Assembly: GCF_027172205.1 (NCBI RefSeq)
Contig: NC_070605.1
Span: forward strand, 51,485,804-51,549,803
From: Podarcis raffonei
Lineage: Eukaryota; Chordata; Lepidosauria; Squamata; Lacertidae
Length of the DNA: 64,000 nucleotides
Direction: 5' to 3'
Shown here: positions 23,501 to 35,700 of the stretch, piece by piece
How positions within the stretch are numbered: the first letter of the stretch is position 1
Layout: each line of letters begins with the position of its first letter
Position numbers and translations under genes: made by a program
The notes under the pieces: generated by a model
Databases searched by the model: none
What the model saw: the letters and a program-made list of their open reading frames with translations, nothing else
Told to the model about the DNA's origin: nothing

Positions 23501-26500
23501 AGAAAGTTTCCAAAATGGCCACAACAGTGCGTGTGTGAATAAAGTGTCCTGCTACAATTTGCAGGCATCAATAATGTAACACAATAGCTGGCCAATTTCA
23601 CCACCTAACCTTGTAGCTGCTTTTATGCTCAGAATATATAATTGCGAAGTCAGTAAGTATGTCTTTCATTCTTATTCTTTGAACATTTGCAACCTGGAAA
23701 GTTGTAGGCGTGAATGAAGAAATGAGACTGTACATGGAGTTAGGCTTTAATTATAGGGAGCCAGGCCGGACCACTGCTGGTACCTGCCGTCACTGCTGGT
23801 ACCTGCCACTGTACACACACATCATGTGTGCATAAACAGGGAGGAAAAACTATTGGGAACAAGGTCATCTCCCACAATTACCTTTGTGGGACATTGTGGG
23901 TTTTTTCCACACCAATAAACCACAGCCAGGAAGCCAAGAACCTTGGCTTCACATCATAGTTTGTTTGGAGTCAAACAAACTACAATTCTTGGTTCTGACA
24001 TAATCCTAAACCAGGGATTGTGCTTTGTTGCTCCTGCTTGTGCTAGGAGAGGGAGCAAAGTGGGAGCTGTCTGCATGTTCACATTACACATTAACCATGG
24101 TTTACCATCATGTGTGAACACAGCTAATCAGGGCTGACCCAAGACATTTTGGTTCCTGAGGTGAAGCACAAAATAGCGCCCCTTCCTTGCCTGGGAAGAA
24201 GTGGGGAGTGAAGCTGTGTATTAGGAACAAGGGGTGAATAAAGATCTGCATGTGATCCTTTTCTTGAAGGCCAGATCTGCTGCTGTCGATTCTGCTACCT
24301 GAGGTCATGGATGGGCCAGCCCTGCTGCCAATGAATTCCTTCAAATTCCTTGCTTCTTGAGTATCAATCAGCCTTTAGAGATGAATAATCATTATGGTCT
24401 TAGTGAGAAAGATGAAGACTGTAAAATGCTTGATGATTCACAACTTGTTTAGTGCGCTTGATGTTTAGCTTTTCTGATGTTTAGCAATTGCTTCGCTTCT
24501 TTGGATTTATTTTTGTACTACTGTAAACTTAGGGGCGCCTCTCATCCCACATGTTGTGTTTATACAGTGGTACCTCAGGTTAAGTACTTAATTCGTTCCG
24601 GAGGTCCGTTCTTAACCTGAAACTGTTCTTAACCTGAAGCACCACTTTAGCTAATGGGTCCTCCCGCTGCTGCCGCGCCGCCGGAGCACAATTTCTGTTC
24701 TCATCCTGAAGCAAAGTTCTTAACCCAAGGTACTATTTCTGGGTTAGCGGACTCTGTAACCTGAAGCGTATGTAACCTGAAGCATATGTAACCCAAGGTA
24801 CCACTGTATATGGATTTCTTTCTGTAAAATTCCCATGCTACCTGCAGAATCCGAAAGGCTTGGGTCCAGATATCTTAAGAGTTATGCACCAAAATCCTGA
24901 ATGGGTGCACACTTTGTGCATGATGAGAAGCTTGTGCATTCTGTACCCCAGTGTACACACACAAAATGTATTTGGACTGTTAATCTGTAGAGTCATTCTA
25001 CAAAAGTTAGTTCTGAAAGTGTGCCAGTTGTTTGTAGTGTATTCCAACTCAAAGCAGAAACAATGACGTATTTTTCCCTCTACAGAGGCATTTCTAAGTT
25101 GTAAACACAATGAAGGGAAGGAAACTACAAGAGTAGAATGGAAAAAAATTACCAAAACTGGAGTTACATTTGTCTACTTTGAAGGTTCCTTTGTTGGTAA
25201 GAAAATGCTTACATTTATATTTGTGTGTGTGTTTACTGTGCTGCTGAGGGCTTGTGTCCTGCATGTGAAATGTTCCCATGTTCAGGGTTGCATGGAGAAA
25301 TCACAGGATGTACAGTGTACATGGATTTATTTTTTACTCTTTTATTCAATTCTCCTCCCAAGAAGGTCAAGATGACGTACATTGTTCTTTCCTTCCATTT
25401 TATCTTCGCTCAACCCTGTGAGTTAAGTTAAGCTAGGAGTTACCAGCTGGCCCAAGGTCACCCAGCAAGCTTCAAAGCTGAATGGGCATTTGAACCCAAG
25501 TCTCATGGATTGAACTTGTAGCTCTAGCAGCCATTTCCATGATTGTGACATCACAATCAACTGTAGAAATAGCTGCTGCCTGCTTTGCTGAACAAGAGGA
25601 TAGCCTGTTTGGTTCACATGTTCCTTTTAGTCATAGGCACATTTCTTAATAGATAAATCAAATAAAATTGATTTGACTGCCTGACATAAGATTTATTTAA
25701 TTAAGTGACATTCCCTATATGTGTGTGTGGGTGTTTGTGTGTGGAGTAACTAGTTAACAGAACATACATATTGCATTCTGCTGTTGTAGAGTTCTTGTGT
25801 GTCACTGAAAATCTCCCATCCTTTGTTTCAAGGGTTGCTCAAACACTTGAAAGGCAAAGTCGCACATATGTGGCTTTCCTCCATTTTCCATTCGTGTTCC
25901 TGACTGTCCTGACTAACCCTTCTTCAAACAGCTAACATCCACACTCAAGCATCCCATTCCATCTGTAGCTTGGCTTACTCTGTCTTGTAGTGCTGTCTGC
26001 TGTTGTAACAGTTTTGAGGGAGAAATGAGAAAAAGCATGCATCTCATGTGTGAACCTGCCTTTAAGTCACAAATTAGGTCTGGCACAAAATGGCTCCTCT
26101 GCTTTCAGTGGTGTCATTTTGAGTACGCTCTAAGCATCTGTATGGGGGAGAGAACGGGGTGGGAAATTGGGGGATGAGGAATTAAAGGGGGATACTGCCA
26201 GCAGTCACAGCCCTGTAGCAGCAACCACAAAACATGTCCTAACAGCCACTAGCTGCGATTTTGCTCTAACAATTTTCCCCCAGAAAAGGAGTAATATGAT
26301 TAGGATATATAGCAGGAGTTGTCAAGTCAGTGCCTGGGAGCCATGGCATCCACAAAGGCCTTCATTTGGATTAATAATGGCATTGATAACAGGGTACTTG
26401 TGTCTTTAACAGCTGTATGACTGATAGTGGCTGATAGTTCTCATTTGAAAACATTCTACTGCAACATATGAAAGCTTACAATGTATTGAAATTGCATGCG

Positions 26501-29500
26501 AAATATGTGTTTGAGACACCAAATACCTTAATAAACTAGCTCATATGAAATGGAGTGTTGGAAGAGTCTTCGGGAGAAAATAAACATCGTGGGGAATGGC
26601 AGGTAGAGAGCCAAACTGGCATTGTATTCTGGAAAACTAGTCTTTTTTCCCCAATTGTTTTTTACATTTATAAAGCAAACTTGAGGAAGTTCCTTTCTAG
26701 CCATTGCTCTCTGTCTTGATTGTTTTGCAGGTGATTTTAAAAATCGAGGAGAAAGAGTGCAATCAAGCATCCGCATTAAAAATGTGACGAGAAAGGATTC
26801 TGGGAAATACCGTTGTGAAATTAGTGCATCCACGGAACATGGACAACAAATAGGGGAAGTTATAGTCTCTCTCTTAGTGTTGGGTAAGAATCTAAACAAA
26901 GCTATTTTGAGGTAACACTATTCAGTAGTACATTTCTTCTTGCATTTTGTTTGCCACCCAATTACAGAAGGGGTACAATAAAGTATCCAGTGTGTGTGTG
27001 TGTGTGTGTGTGTGTGTTGTCTTTAAAAGAAACCCTCTGTAAAAATAATGTTTCATTTTATATCATTTTATTGTTATCTGAAATGTACACATCCATTGGG
27101 CCTGGGATAATTTTTGTTAAATTAATGGTATGAACCAGACTTTAAAGCCAACCATTTTGTAAAGAGATAAGTAGCTGGGAACTAATTTTAGACATTCTGA
27201 AATAGATTATTTAAAATGTATGAATGGGGTTGTATCCAGAGTGGACTCACTGAAAATACATGATTAGGTTCATTGATTTCAGTGGGTCTACTCTGAGGAG
27301 TAGTATTTAGATATTAGTTTGATACAACCGATTATATTTTATCTCTAGTTGTGGAAGAGAAAGTCTGGACATAATGCACCTCAGATCAGTATTTTGTTTA
27401 TAACTAAAGATTATATTACATTTGCTGATTCATTGTTGAAACATCTTGAACACTGGCTTACATCAAACTTCCGTCGGACAATGCTAGAGGCGAGGAACAG
27501 TACGCATACAATGTGATGCATAAACCACTATATCCAGCTGCCTTTATTAGAGCAACTTGTGGGCAAATAGGCAGGTTTAGCCATTCAGATATTTTACTTT
27601 GAAACAGATCATGTCATTTCCTAGTCCCACCAGCTCCTCCTGCTTGTGAAGTGCCCAGCTCAGCTATGACGGGGACAGTAGTGGAGCTACGCTGTAAAGA
27701 AAACAATGGGGTTCCTGCGTCGAAGTACAGATGGTATAGGAATGGCCTTCTTCTGCCAGAAAGCCCAGCATTGCGGAGCATTAAAAAAGAGAGGCTTCCT
27801 TATACCATGAATGCTACAACTGGAACTCTGGTTAGTGAACCTCTGCTCAATACCACTTATCATTGGACTTTACTTAGCCCAAGAAAAGGCTTAACATTCT
27901 GCTGTGGTAGTACTGAGGAAATTCAACATAGTAGCAGGACCCTACTGTGTGGTTTTGGGTTTTTTTGCCTCAGAGTTGCATAGAGATATAGTAAATAGGA
28001 CCTCTTTCAGTCACCTTGCATCCTACACGTTGTATATCTTTTTATATATAGCTCAGAACCAGCATGATACTTTGCTGATTCACCCATAGGATAATAAAAT
28101 AGATTGATGAGTATGAGAAAATGTTAGGAAAATGGGATATATTTTACAAAGCGGAGATACGTACTTATCTCACCAAATGTCTGCTGCAGTAACTGAATTG
28201 GCTCATCCACACTTCTATTTGGTGATTTCTAAGCATGGGTCCAAGAGGTTTTTCTTTTGCACTGCTGCTTTCCTCAGGAAAACCCGCTGTTTACTGCTGA
28301 ATTGAGACAAATGTCAATCTGCAGAACACCCAACTGATGTTTGTTCCATGAACACCTCTTATTTCTGCTACACCCCAATTTTCAGAACTGTTTCATTTCT
28401 CTCTCCTCCCCCTAAAAAGGTTAAAAGCAGTTTGGCCAAAAATATTGGTGCGCTGGCACTGCTTTGGCCAGCCTCTCCCATCCCTTAGATCAGTTGTCAC
28501 TGTCAGACTGGACAATCATTTTGCATTCTGGAAAACTGTGAAATACAGTCATTGATTTTCAAACAGCTTAGTTCTCGGACATTTTGGCTCCTGAACAACA
28601 CAAATCTGGAAGTGACTGTTCCAGTTTGCAAACTATTTTTGGAAGCGAAACATCTGACGGGGCTTCTGCAGCTTCTGATTGGCTGCAGGAGCTTCCTGCA
28701 GCCAATCAGATGCCACACTTGGGTTTTGAAACATTTTGGAAGTCGAACGGACTTCCGGAACGGATTCCATTTGACTTCCAAGGTATGACTGTATTCTAAA
28801 TCCACTGCATTGATGATGTTGGTGATGATGATGATGATGATGATGATGATAATGATGATAATGATGATAATTTTAATAATAATAATAATGCAATGGCATA
28901 ATGTACTAGAAATGTTGTCTCAGTTTTGACTGCTCATCCCCCCCCCTTTTTTTTTGGAATATTCTACTTCTTCCTCTCTGTTTTTTTTTTACCAGCTATT
29001 CAATTCTGTTTCAAAGAATGACACTGGAGAGTACTACTGTGAAGCTGACAATAAAGTTGGACAGCCTCAGAAATGTTCTGTAAAGCGAATGCAAGTTGGT
29101 AAATGTCAAATTCCAATGTGACCAACCAACCTTGAGATGAGAATGTCTTAATTACAAGACAGAGTTAGGAAACTAAAATGTGTTAGTTCACCTTCCAACT
29201 TCCAACTCGGTTATGTGGCACATCTTTAAAGGCCTAGTTTGGATGATTAATAAAAAGAGAAAATATTTTAAGCAAAAAAATACATTTTACAGGACACTGC
29301 CACAATTTAAAGTAGGTTTTCTTGAAAAAATATACTGGGGGGACCCAAGAGGGCGGCCTGCAACTAAACCGTTCCCTTAAATAGGCTAGGAGTGGGCTGG
29401 TCACAGCCCCTAAACCCCTGCCTCTGATTGGCTTAGCTGGCACTGTCTCCCCCAGCTGCGCCACAAGATGGCGGCCTCCACGGATCCAAGTGGTCAGTGC

Positions 29501-29715
29501 AGGACCATTTTTAGAAAGAAGGATCCAGGGTAGTGAGGATTGCAACTTGAAATGCCTTTAGATGCACCTTTGCAGATGAAAACGCAGGGAGCATATAATA
29601 TTTTCACTAACTTCAGTTCCTGGACCAGCTGTGTAGAGTGATTATCTGGCCATAGTTATTGTAGTTTAACAAACATTCGCTCTTCCCAGGGCTCTACCAT
29701 GCCCTATTTGAGAGA

Positions 29716-29778
<63 letters not shown>

Positions 29779-32700
29779 GAATATTGCCTTCTATACTCAA
29801 CCTCCAATTTGAAATTATATTTGTTTTGCTTTCCATGCTAGATGACCTTAATGTAGGTGGCATAATAGCTGCGGTGGTCATTGTGGCTTTGATAATAGCT
29901 TCCTGTGGTCTCGGGGTATATTATGCACAAAAGAAGGGCTACTTTTCAAGTAAGTGAAACTTCTTCCTTCCCAGATTGATCAGTAAGTTCCCATGCTTAA
30001 ATATTTGTGAACTGTGTGGGGTTGTGGGCCGGCAGAAGCAAAGGTGGTTTTGGAGCAGAGCTAGCACACTTGGAAGGGGGTGATAGGAAGGAGGGTGGTG
30101 GAAGGGGATGATAGGAAAATAATGGAAGGGGGTGATAGGAAAAGGGGGTGATAGGAAAATAAAAGGAAAGACAACTTTAGTCTTGGAAATAACAGCAGAA
30201 CCAGCTGCCAGAAAGCAGTACTTCTGGTCTGCGTTGAAAGCTAATGTTTTTTCCATGTGGATGGATAATGAACAGTTCCTGTAAATAAAAGATGCTGCCC
30301 TTGTAATAACAGAGAGTTGGAGTCAGCGTTGCATGTTCTGTTTTCAACCCAGTTTTTATTAGAGGGTGGGTAGAGAACTTTTGATATACAATCTTCTTCT
30401 GAATCTTTTTTTAAACCTTTAAGCTGGTGGCAAAATGTCTAAATATTGCGATTTCCCTCAGAAAATCTAGAATTGCTTTCTGACACCCCGCCCCCCGCTT
30501 TTAACAACCTTGGGTATTTTACATTTGTAACTGTTCAGTTTGTGGTGAGATTCAGCTAAGTTTTACCCAGGGTAGGCCTATCGAAATTAATGCTCCTAAC
30601 TTAGTCATGTTGATTAATTTCAGTGACTGTACTCTGAGTAAAACTTAGCTGACTCCTTAGATCCAGCCCACCCATGAGGCAGGGTGAAGCAGCTGCCTTA
30701 GGGGGCAGAAGCACAAAAGGCAGCGTCCCATCTGCCCCACCACTTTTGGTACTTGGTGTTGCCACTTGTCCACCCAGCCCATGGGGTGGAGAAGATGAGT
30801 GTCAAGGCATTGTGGAATGCTTTTCCTTTTGCCAAGTGTTGGCCAGGGTGGTGTTCCGCCACCGATGGAAATTGGAGGGGGGGGCACAGCGGCAGGGGGA
30901 CAAGAGGGGCACATTCCCATTTTGCCTCAGGTGGCAAAATGGGACAGGCTGCCCCTGTGACTGCCATTCAATAACAAACAGTCATGGATTAAAGTACACT
31001 AAATCTTAATCTACACTAGACTGCAGAATTTTACCTCGATGGATTTTTCACATGGTGTTGAATTTAGGTACCATTTAAAGCCAGGATACCTGCAGCCAGT
31101 TCAGGCATCACTGCAACAGGCTGGGACACCTTTGTTAGGAAATTCTCCTGGGGGGGGGGAGACGGCAGACCCCCAGTACTTCCGAGTGTCTCCCAGTGGG
31201 CACGTCTCTGGAATGGCATGTCCCTTCACTCCAGAGTACCCCTCTGCGACACTTCATATATGAAAAGTGCACACAAGTCTTCTGGCATCACACAGTAAGA
31301 AGATAGAAACATCCGTAGGTCTAAACTACGCTTTATTCACAATATATACAGAGAATCCATAATCACGTCTGTGCTCTCCAAACTCTGGCAGAAACAGAAA
31401 GGATAGAGCAAAAGCGAAAGTACAGTCCAGTAACACTCACAGACCGAAGAGATAAGACAGTCTTCCTTTCCCAAACTCTTCTCAGACATCTCACGTGATT
31501 TATACTAATCACACTAGTCAGCATCGGCTACGTAAAATCCTAACAACCTATTCCCATGGTCTTCCTTCATGCCAGTTGGCTTATAACCGTATGGAAGATC
31601 CACATGGGAAATGAGATCAGTGCAGCTCCCCAGCAAAGAGATTTCTACCTGGCAATATTCACATGGAAAGGAAATTGTTGTTTCCACAACGGTTGCTGTT
31701 CTCTGTATCTGATGTTACTGGCACAGTGTGGGACTGAAGCCTGGACTGAAGTTGTTTATGTGGTGAGCTTAATGCAACCGAGTCAGGTTTAGTACGTTTC
31801 CACAGCCATTGTAAAAAGCCATCAGCACACAGAATAGACAGGACAGTTTCTCGTGGGTTCATTTGCGATATGTAACGAGATATATTTCAGTTGTCTAAAA
31901 GCCAGTCAGTACATGTAGACAGTATTTCAGTAAAAGCTCAAACACCATGGTTTCTGCCCTGTTATATCGCTTTGCAGATTTTTGGAGGCAAGTTTTGATA
32001 TGAAATTTCTGCTGAATTTGATTAGCCAGCTCCCTCTGCTGGGTAACAATGAGAGTGCATCTCCCTGTCCCCCAAATATTTCTTTCTTTCTTTAAAATAA
32101 ATGTTTTATTTTCCCAGAATCAGGGTTCATCCACATTCCTCTTTGCCCCGTGATTTCTAGGCATGGGTCTGAGAAGTTTTCCTTTCGCTAGGAAAACCCG
32201 CTGTTTACAGCTGAATTGGAACAAACATCAATCCACAGAAAACCTAATTGACGCTTGTTCCTATTCTGCAGTAAACCGCGAGGGACAAAATAACCATCTA
32301 ACTGAACAGTGAGCTGTAAGATAGGACCATTTTTGTCCTAGGAGCAATTAGGAAGAAGTCAGGCATCTTCAGATCCCACTTAGACCAAATAATTAAGTAG
32401 TAATTTATTGACTATATGTTACTTTGTAATCTAGCAATAAATGATTACTTAGGAATTTCTTGGCAACTTATTTTGTAAGTTGTCTTGACAAATTATTTTG
32501 TATTGCCCTACATACTGTGGAATTTTTTATATATATAATGAACTGATGTGGCTTCCTTTCTAGCATTTATAGAGTGCAGCATAGTCTACAAAGAATTGTT
32601 TTAGAATCTTTATTTTGTTCACACATGCAGCAATCTAGTGAGTGGGGCACAGGAGGTAGTGATTGAACATCTAGTCAGAAGGCCACATCTGACTACAGAT

Positions 32701-35700
32701 GTAAACTACAGATCACATAATATAATTAGCTTCAAATTATTTAACCACATCTTTCTCACAGAGAAAGGAGGAAAAACATAACCAAGCTACATAAAAGGTG
32801 GGTGAATGTATGGAAAAACCCTGCTTTAAATGGTCTTAAATATAACTTTTATTAACCCTTAGCTGGGTGATCTGATTGGGAATATCTGGAAAACCTGATG
32901 TTTGTCTAAAAGTAAATATCTGCAAGATTAGAAGGAAATATGTGATCATATATTTATGGCAGTTGTTCCAGAGACTGGTGTAAAGTGTGCAGTTAGGCAG
33001 TGTGAAGTATGGAGAATGGCACTTGCTTATCTTTCTTTTCCTGTTTTTTTATCCCCCAGAAGCACATTCTTCAGCGTAAGTATATTTATTTTCCTTTCTG
33101 TTTGCCACTTTTGAACAGCTGAAACATTGACTATAGTTGCAACTGTTGATCCAAGGATCAATAGTTCTGCACTATTGTGCAGAATCCCTTGCATTAGTAA
33201 TATCGGGTCGAATCCAAACTTCTCCTTCCATCCACAGGTGATTTTTGATCCTGGATGGAAGGATCCAGCTGACAGTAGAGGGCGAGGAGGCAATTTTTGC
33301 CAATCCCCCTCCAGTGCCATCTCCCACAATGTTTCGCTTGTATGTCTGCCTGTTACAACTCCCTGAAGCATTTCCTCAGAAAGCACAAGGGGCTGTAGGG
33401 GGTATGGGGCAAAAACTCCCTTTCTCCCTTTTGCTAGCTGGAGCAAAATTTGGATCTAAGCCATTTCATTTCCTAGCCTATAATACCTAAAGCTGGGCTC
33501 AGTTGGCTAATATTTTAAGAGGGTTCCAGTCGCCCATTGGCTACTAATTTGAAGGAGGCCTTGAACAGTCTTCCCTATAAAGGATTGCACCATAGAACCA
33601 TAGAGTTGAAAAGGACCCTGAGGGTCATCTAGTCCAACCCCTTTCTCTGAACAGACTCACTGAAACCAGTGGATCAGATTTAAATGAGTTTATTCTCAGT
33701 AGAACAAAACACTGTATATATTCAGTACTTCCCTCACTGAAAATGTACAAGGCAATTTCTTTCAAAGTTCATATGTATATATGCCAATGTTTTCTTTGTT
33801 AATAAGAACACAGTGAAACAGCTACTTTACATGGTTGCTAAAGCAATATTGTCTATATTTTGAAACCCATGTAACAGACGTATCTGGATAAAATTACTTA
33901 TGTTTAAATAAAAAATAGTATAGGGTTTAATTCAATTATAATATGATTTATAATGTGATCTTGTGGGTATTGCTTCTGTAACAGTTAGACAAAAATTAAT
34001 TTAACGTTAAGCCCCAAATTTAGAAATAATACGATTAATTGACTTCTTGGTAAAGGTAAAGGTAAAGGTAAAGGGACCCCTGACCATTAGGTCCAGTTGT
34101 GACCGACTCAGGGGTTGCGGCGCTCATCTTGCTTTATTGGCCGAGGGAGCCAGCGTACAGCTTCCGGGTCATGTGGCCAGCATGACTAAGCCACTTCTGG
34201 CGAACCAGAGCAGCGCATGGAAACGCAGTTTACCTTCCCACTGGAGCGGTACCTATTTATCTACTTGCACTTTGACGTGCTTTCGAACTGCTAGGTTGGC
34301 AGGAGCAGGGACCAAGCAACGGGAGCTCACCCCGTCATGGGGATTCGAACTGCCGACCTTCTGATCGGCAAGTCCTAGGCTCTGTGGTTTAACCCACAGC
34401 GCCACCCGTGTCCCTAATTGACTTCTTACATGCAGGCAAATTCCCAGTGATGGGGAGCCTGTGGCCCTCCAGTTCTTGTTGGGACTCTATACTCTAACCG
34501 TCCCTGAACCATTGGCCATGCAGGCTGGGGATACTGGGAGTTGGAATCCAATAGCATCTGCAGAGCCACAGGTTCCCTTATCCTTGTGCTAAGCACTGAA
34601 TCAAACTTTTTTAAAAAAATAAAAATAAAAATCCAAGCAAATTCAGTAGAAACATGAATGTATGGAAAACAAAACTCTATATAAGTAATGTGCATGAAAT
34701 GCCCAGATAAAACAGTATACTTTCTCCCACTTTTGTTTTGCTAGCAGGAAGAACAAAGCTGCAAACAGTGAAAAGGTGAGCATTCTGTATCTATGCGGTA
34801 GTGGCACTGGCAAGATTCATTCACCCATTATGTCTGCTTCAGGAAGGGTGGAGATAATGTACTTTCTCATGCCACAACTCTAAAGTGCTCTTAGTACGGC
34901 TAAGAGCACAGCTATTCACCCAGACAACATGGTAAACTGGACTGCACCAATTCAGATGCAGGGAGCAAGGAGGGAATTATCTTTGAATGTTCTTCAGTAT
35001 AAAAGTGTCCCGTAAAAAGCTGGCTAGCATATTAGGGAAGAAAACTATGCTTGGCTACTATTTACAGAAAGTTGTTTTGAATTATGTCCCGCATAATGTC
35101 CCATCTGACCTGGTAGAGAATAGCAAGAGATGCATCAGGTTATTTCTGTTGGCATCTTACTTAGCTGTACGCTCCTCTATACATCATACCGGTAGTTATA
35201 GAAAGGAGCATTTGCCAGAAAGAGGCTATTTCCAGCAGTCTTGTTACATACTGAATACATACCAGCTCTCAGGAAGGTGCGTCTCCATCTAGTGGCAAGT
35301 TCATGAATTTCTATAGCCTTACCCAGATTACATATTAAATACTGTTGTTTTCCCGCACTCCTGACAACTTGTAGGATCAGTGTTAACACACAAAGCAGTG
35401 GTAGATGTCAGCCATACTAAAGTTTTTCACACTGCATGACCCTGTGAGAGATGGCTAGATAGGATGGTTTTCACCAAACTCCCTTCTACATATAAGATCA
35501 AGGGGAGGGAGGGACTTCAGTAGGAATCAGTCTGTATACATGGAGGAAGCTTTGTGGTTATTTTTTACCATCATAGTGACAGCATAGAACCACTGAAATG
35601 GCAACAAGCTTAGGATACAGTCCACATTGAGATTTATTCAGCTGATCTCATGCTCAGGTGGGGATGCATGGATTAAAGAGTGTTTGCTTCACATATGTGA

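Larger units (their letters stand above)
19906..25085 (+). other. JAM2 intron 2
   Basis: A 5.2 kb intron. Contains a hAT-type element (21451-21849), a foldback repeat (22466-22672) and a Tigger-like MITE (24565-24806). There is also a diverged repeat at about 24125-24330 of the type 'gacccaagacattttggttcctgaggtgaagc'. The remainder is AT-rich with no recognised feature. Confidence 0.8.
27831..28995 (+). other. JAM2 intron 5
   Basis: A 1.17 kb intron. Contains the second foldback copy (28222-28350), a Tigger-like MITE of another subfamily (28546-28791), a GAT-rich microsatellite (28812-28870) and poly-C/poly-T before the acceptor. Confidence 0.75.
29099..29841 (+). other. JAM2 intron 6
   Basis: A 0.74 kb intron with an LTR-like segment (29338-29530) and a (TG)n(TA)n microsatellite (29716-29776). 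Confidence 0.75.
29950..33059 (+). other. JAM2 intron 7
   Basis: A 3.1 kb intron. Contains a minisatellite-like GGTGATAGGAA array (30071-30165), a small foldback element (30553-30651), a solo LTR (31133-31545) and the third foldback copy (32147-32285). A diverged repeat lies at about 30665-30965 (ends 'ccatgaggcagggtgaagc' and 'ttgcctcaggtggcaaaatgg'). The rest has no recognised feature. Confidence 0.75.
33076..34744 (+). other. JAM2 intron 8
   Basis: A 1.67 kb intron. Contains a CR1-type 3' end on minus (33590-33642), a young Sauria SINE on minus (34049-34414) and a hAT-like fragment (34445-34580). Otherwise no recognised feature. Confidence 0.75.

Noticed and set aside
34047-34364. 105-codon frame (and similar frames at 11433-11777 and 13558-13785)
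   Set aside because: These are translations of Sauria SINE bodies.
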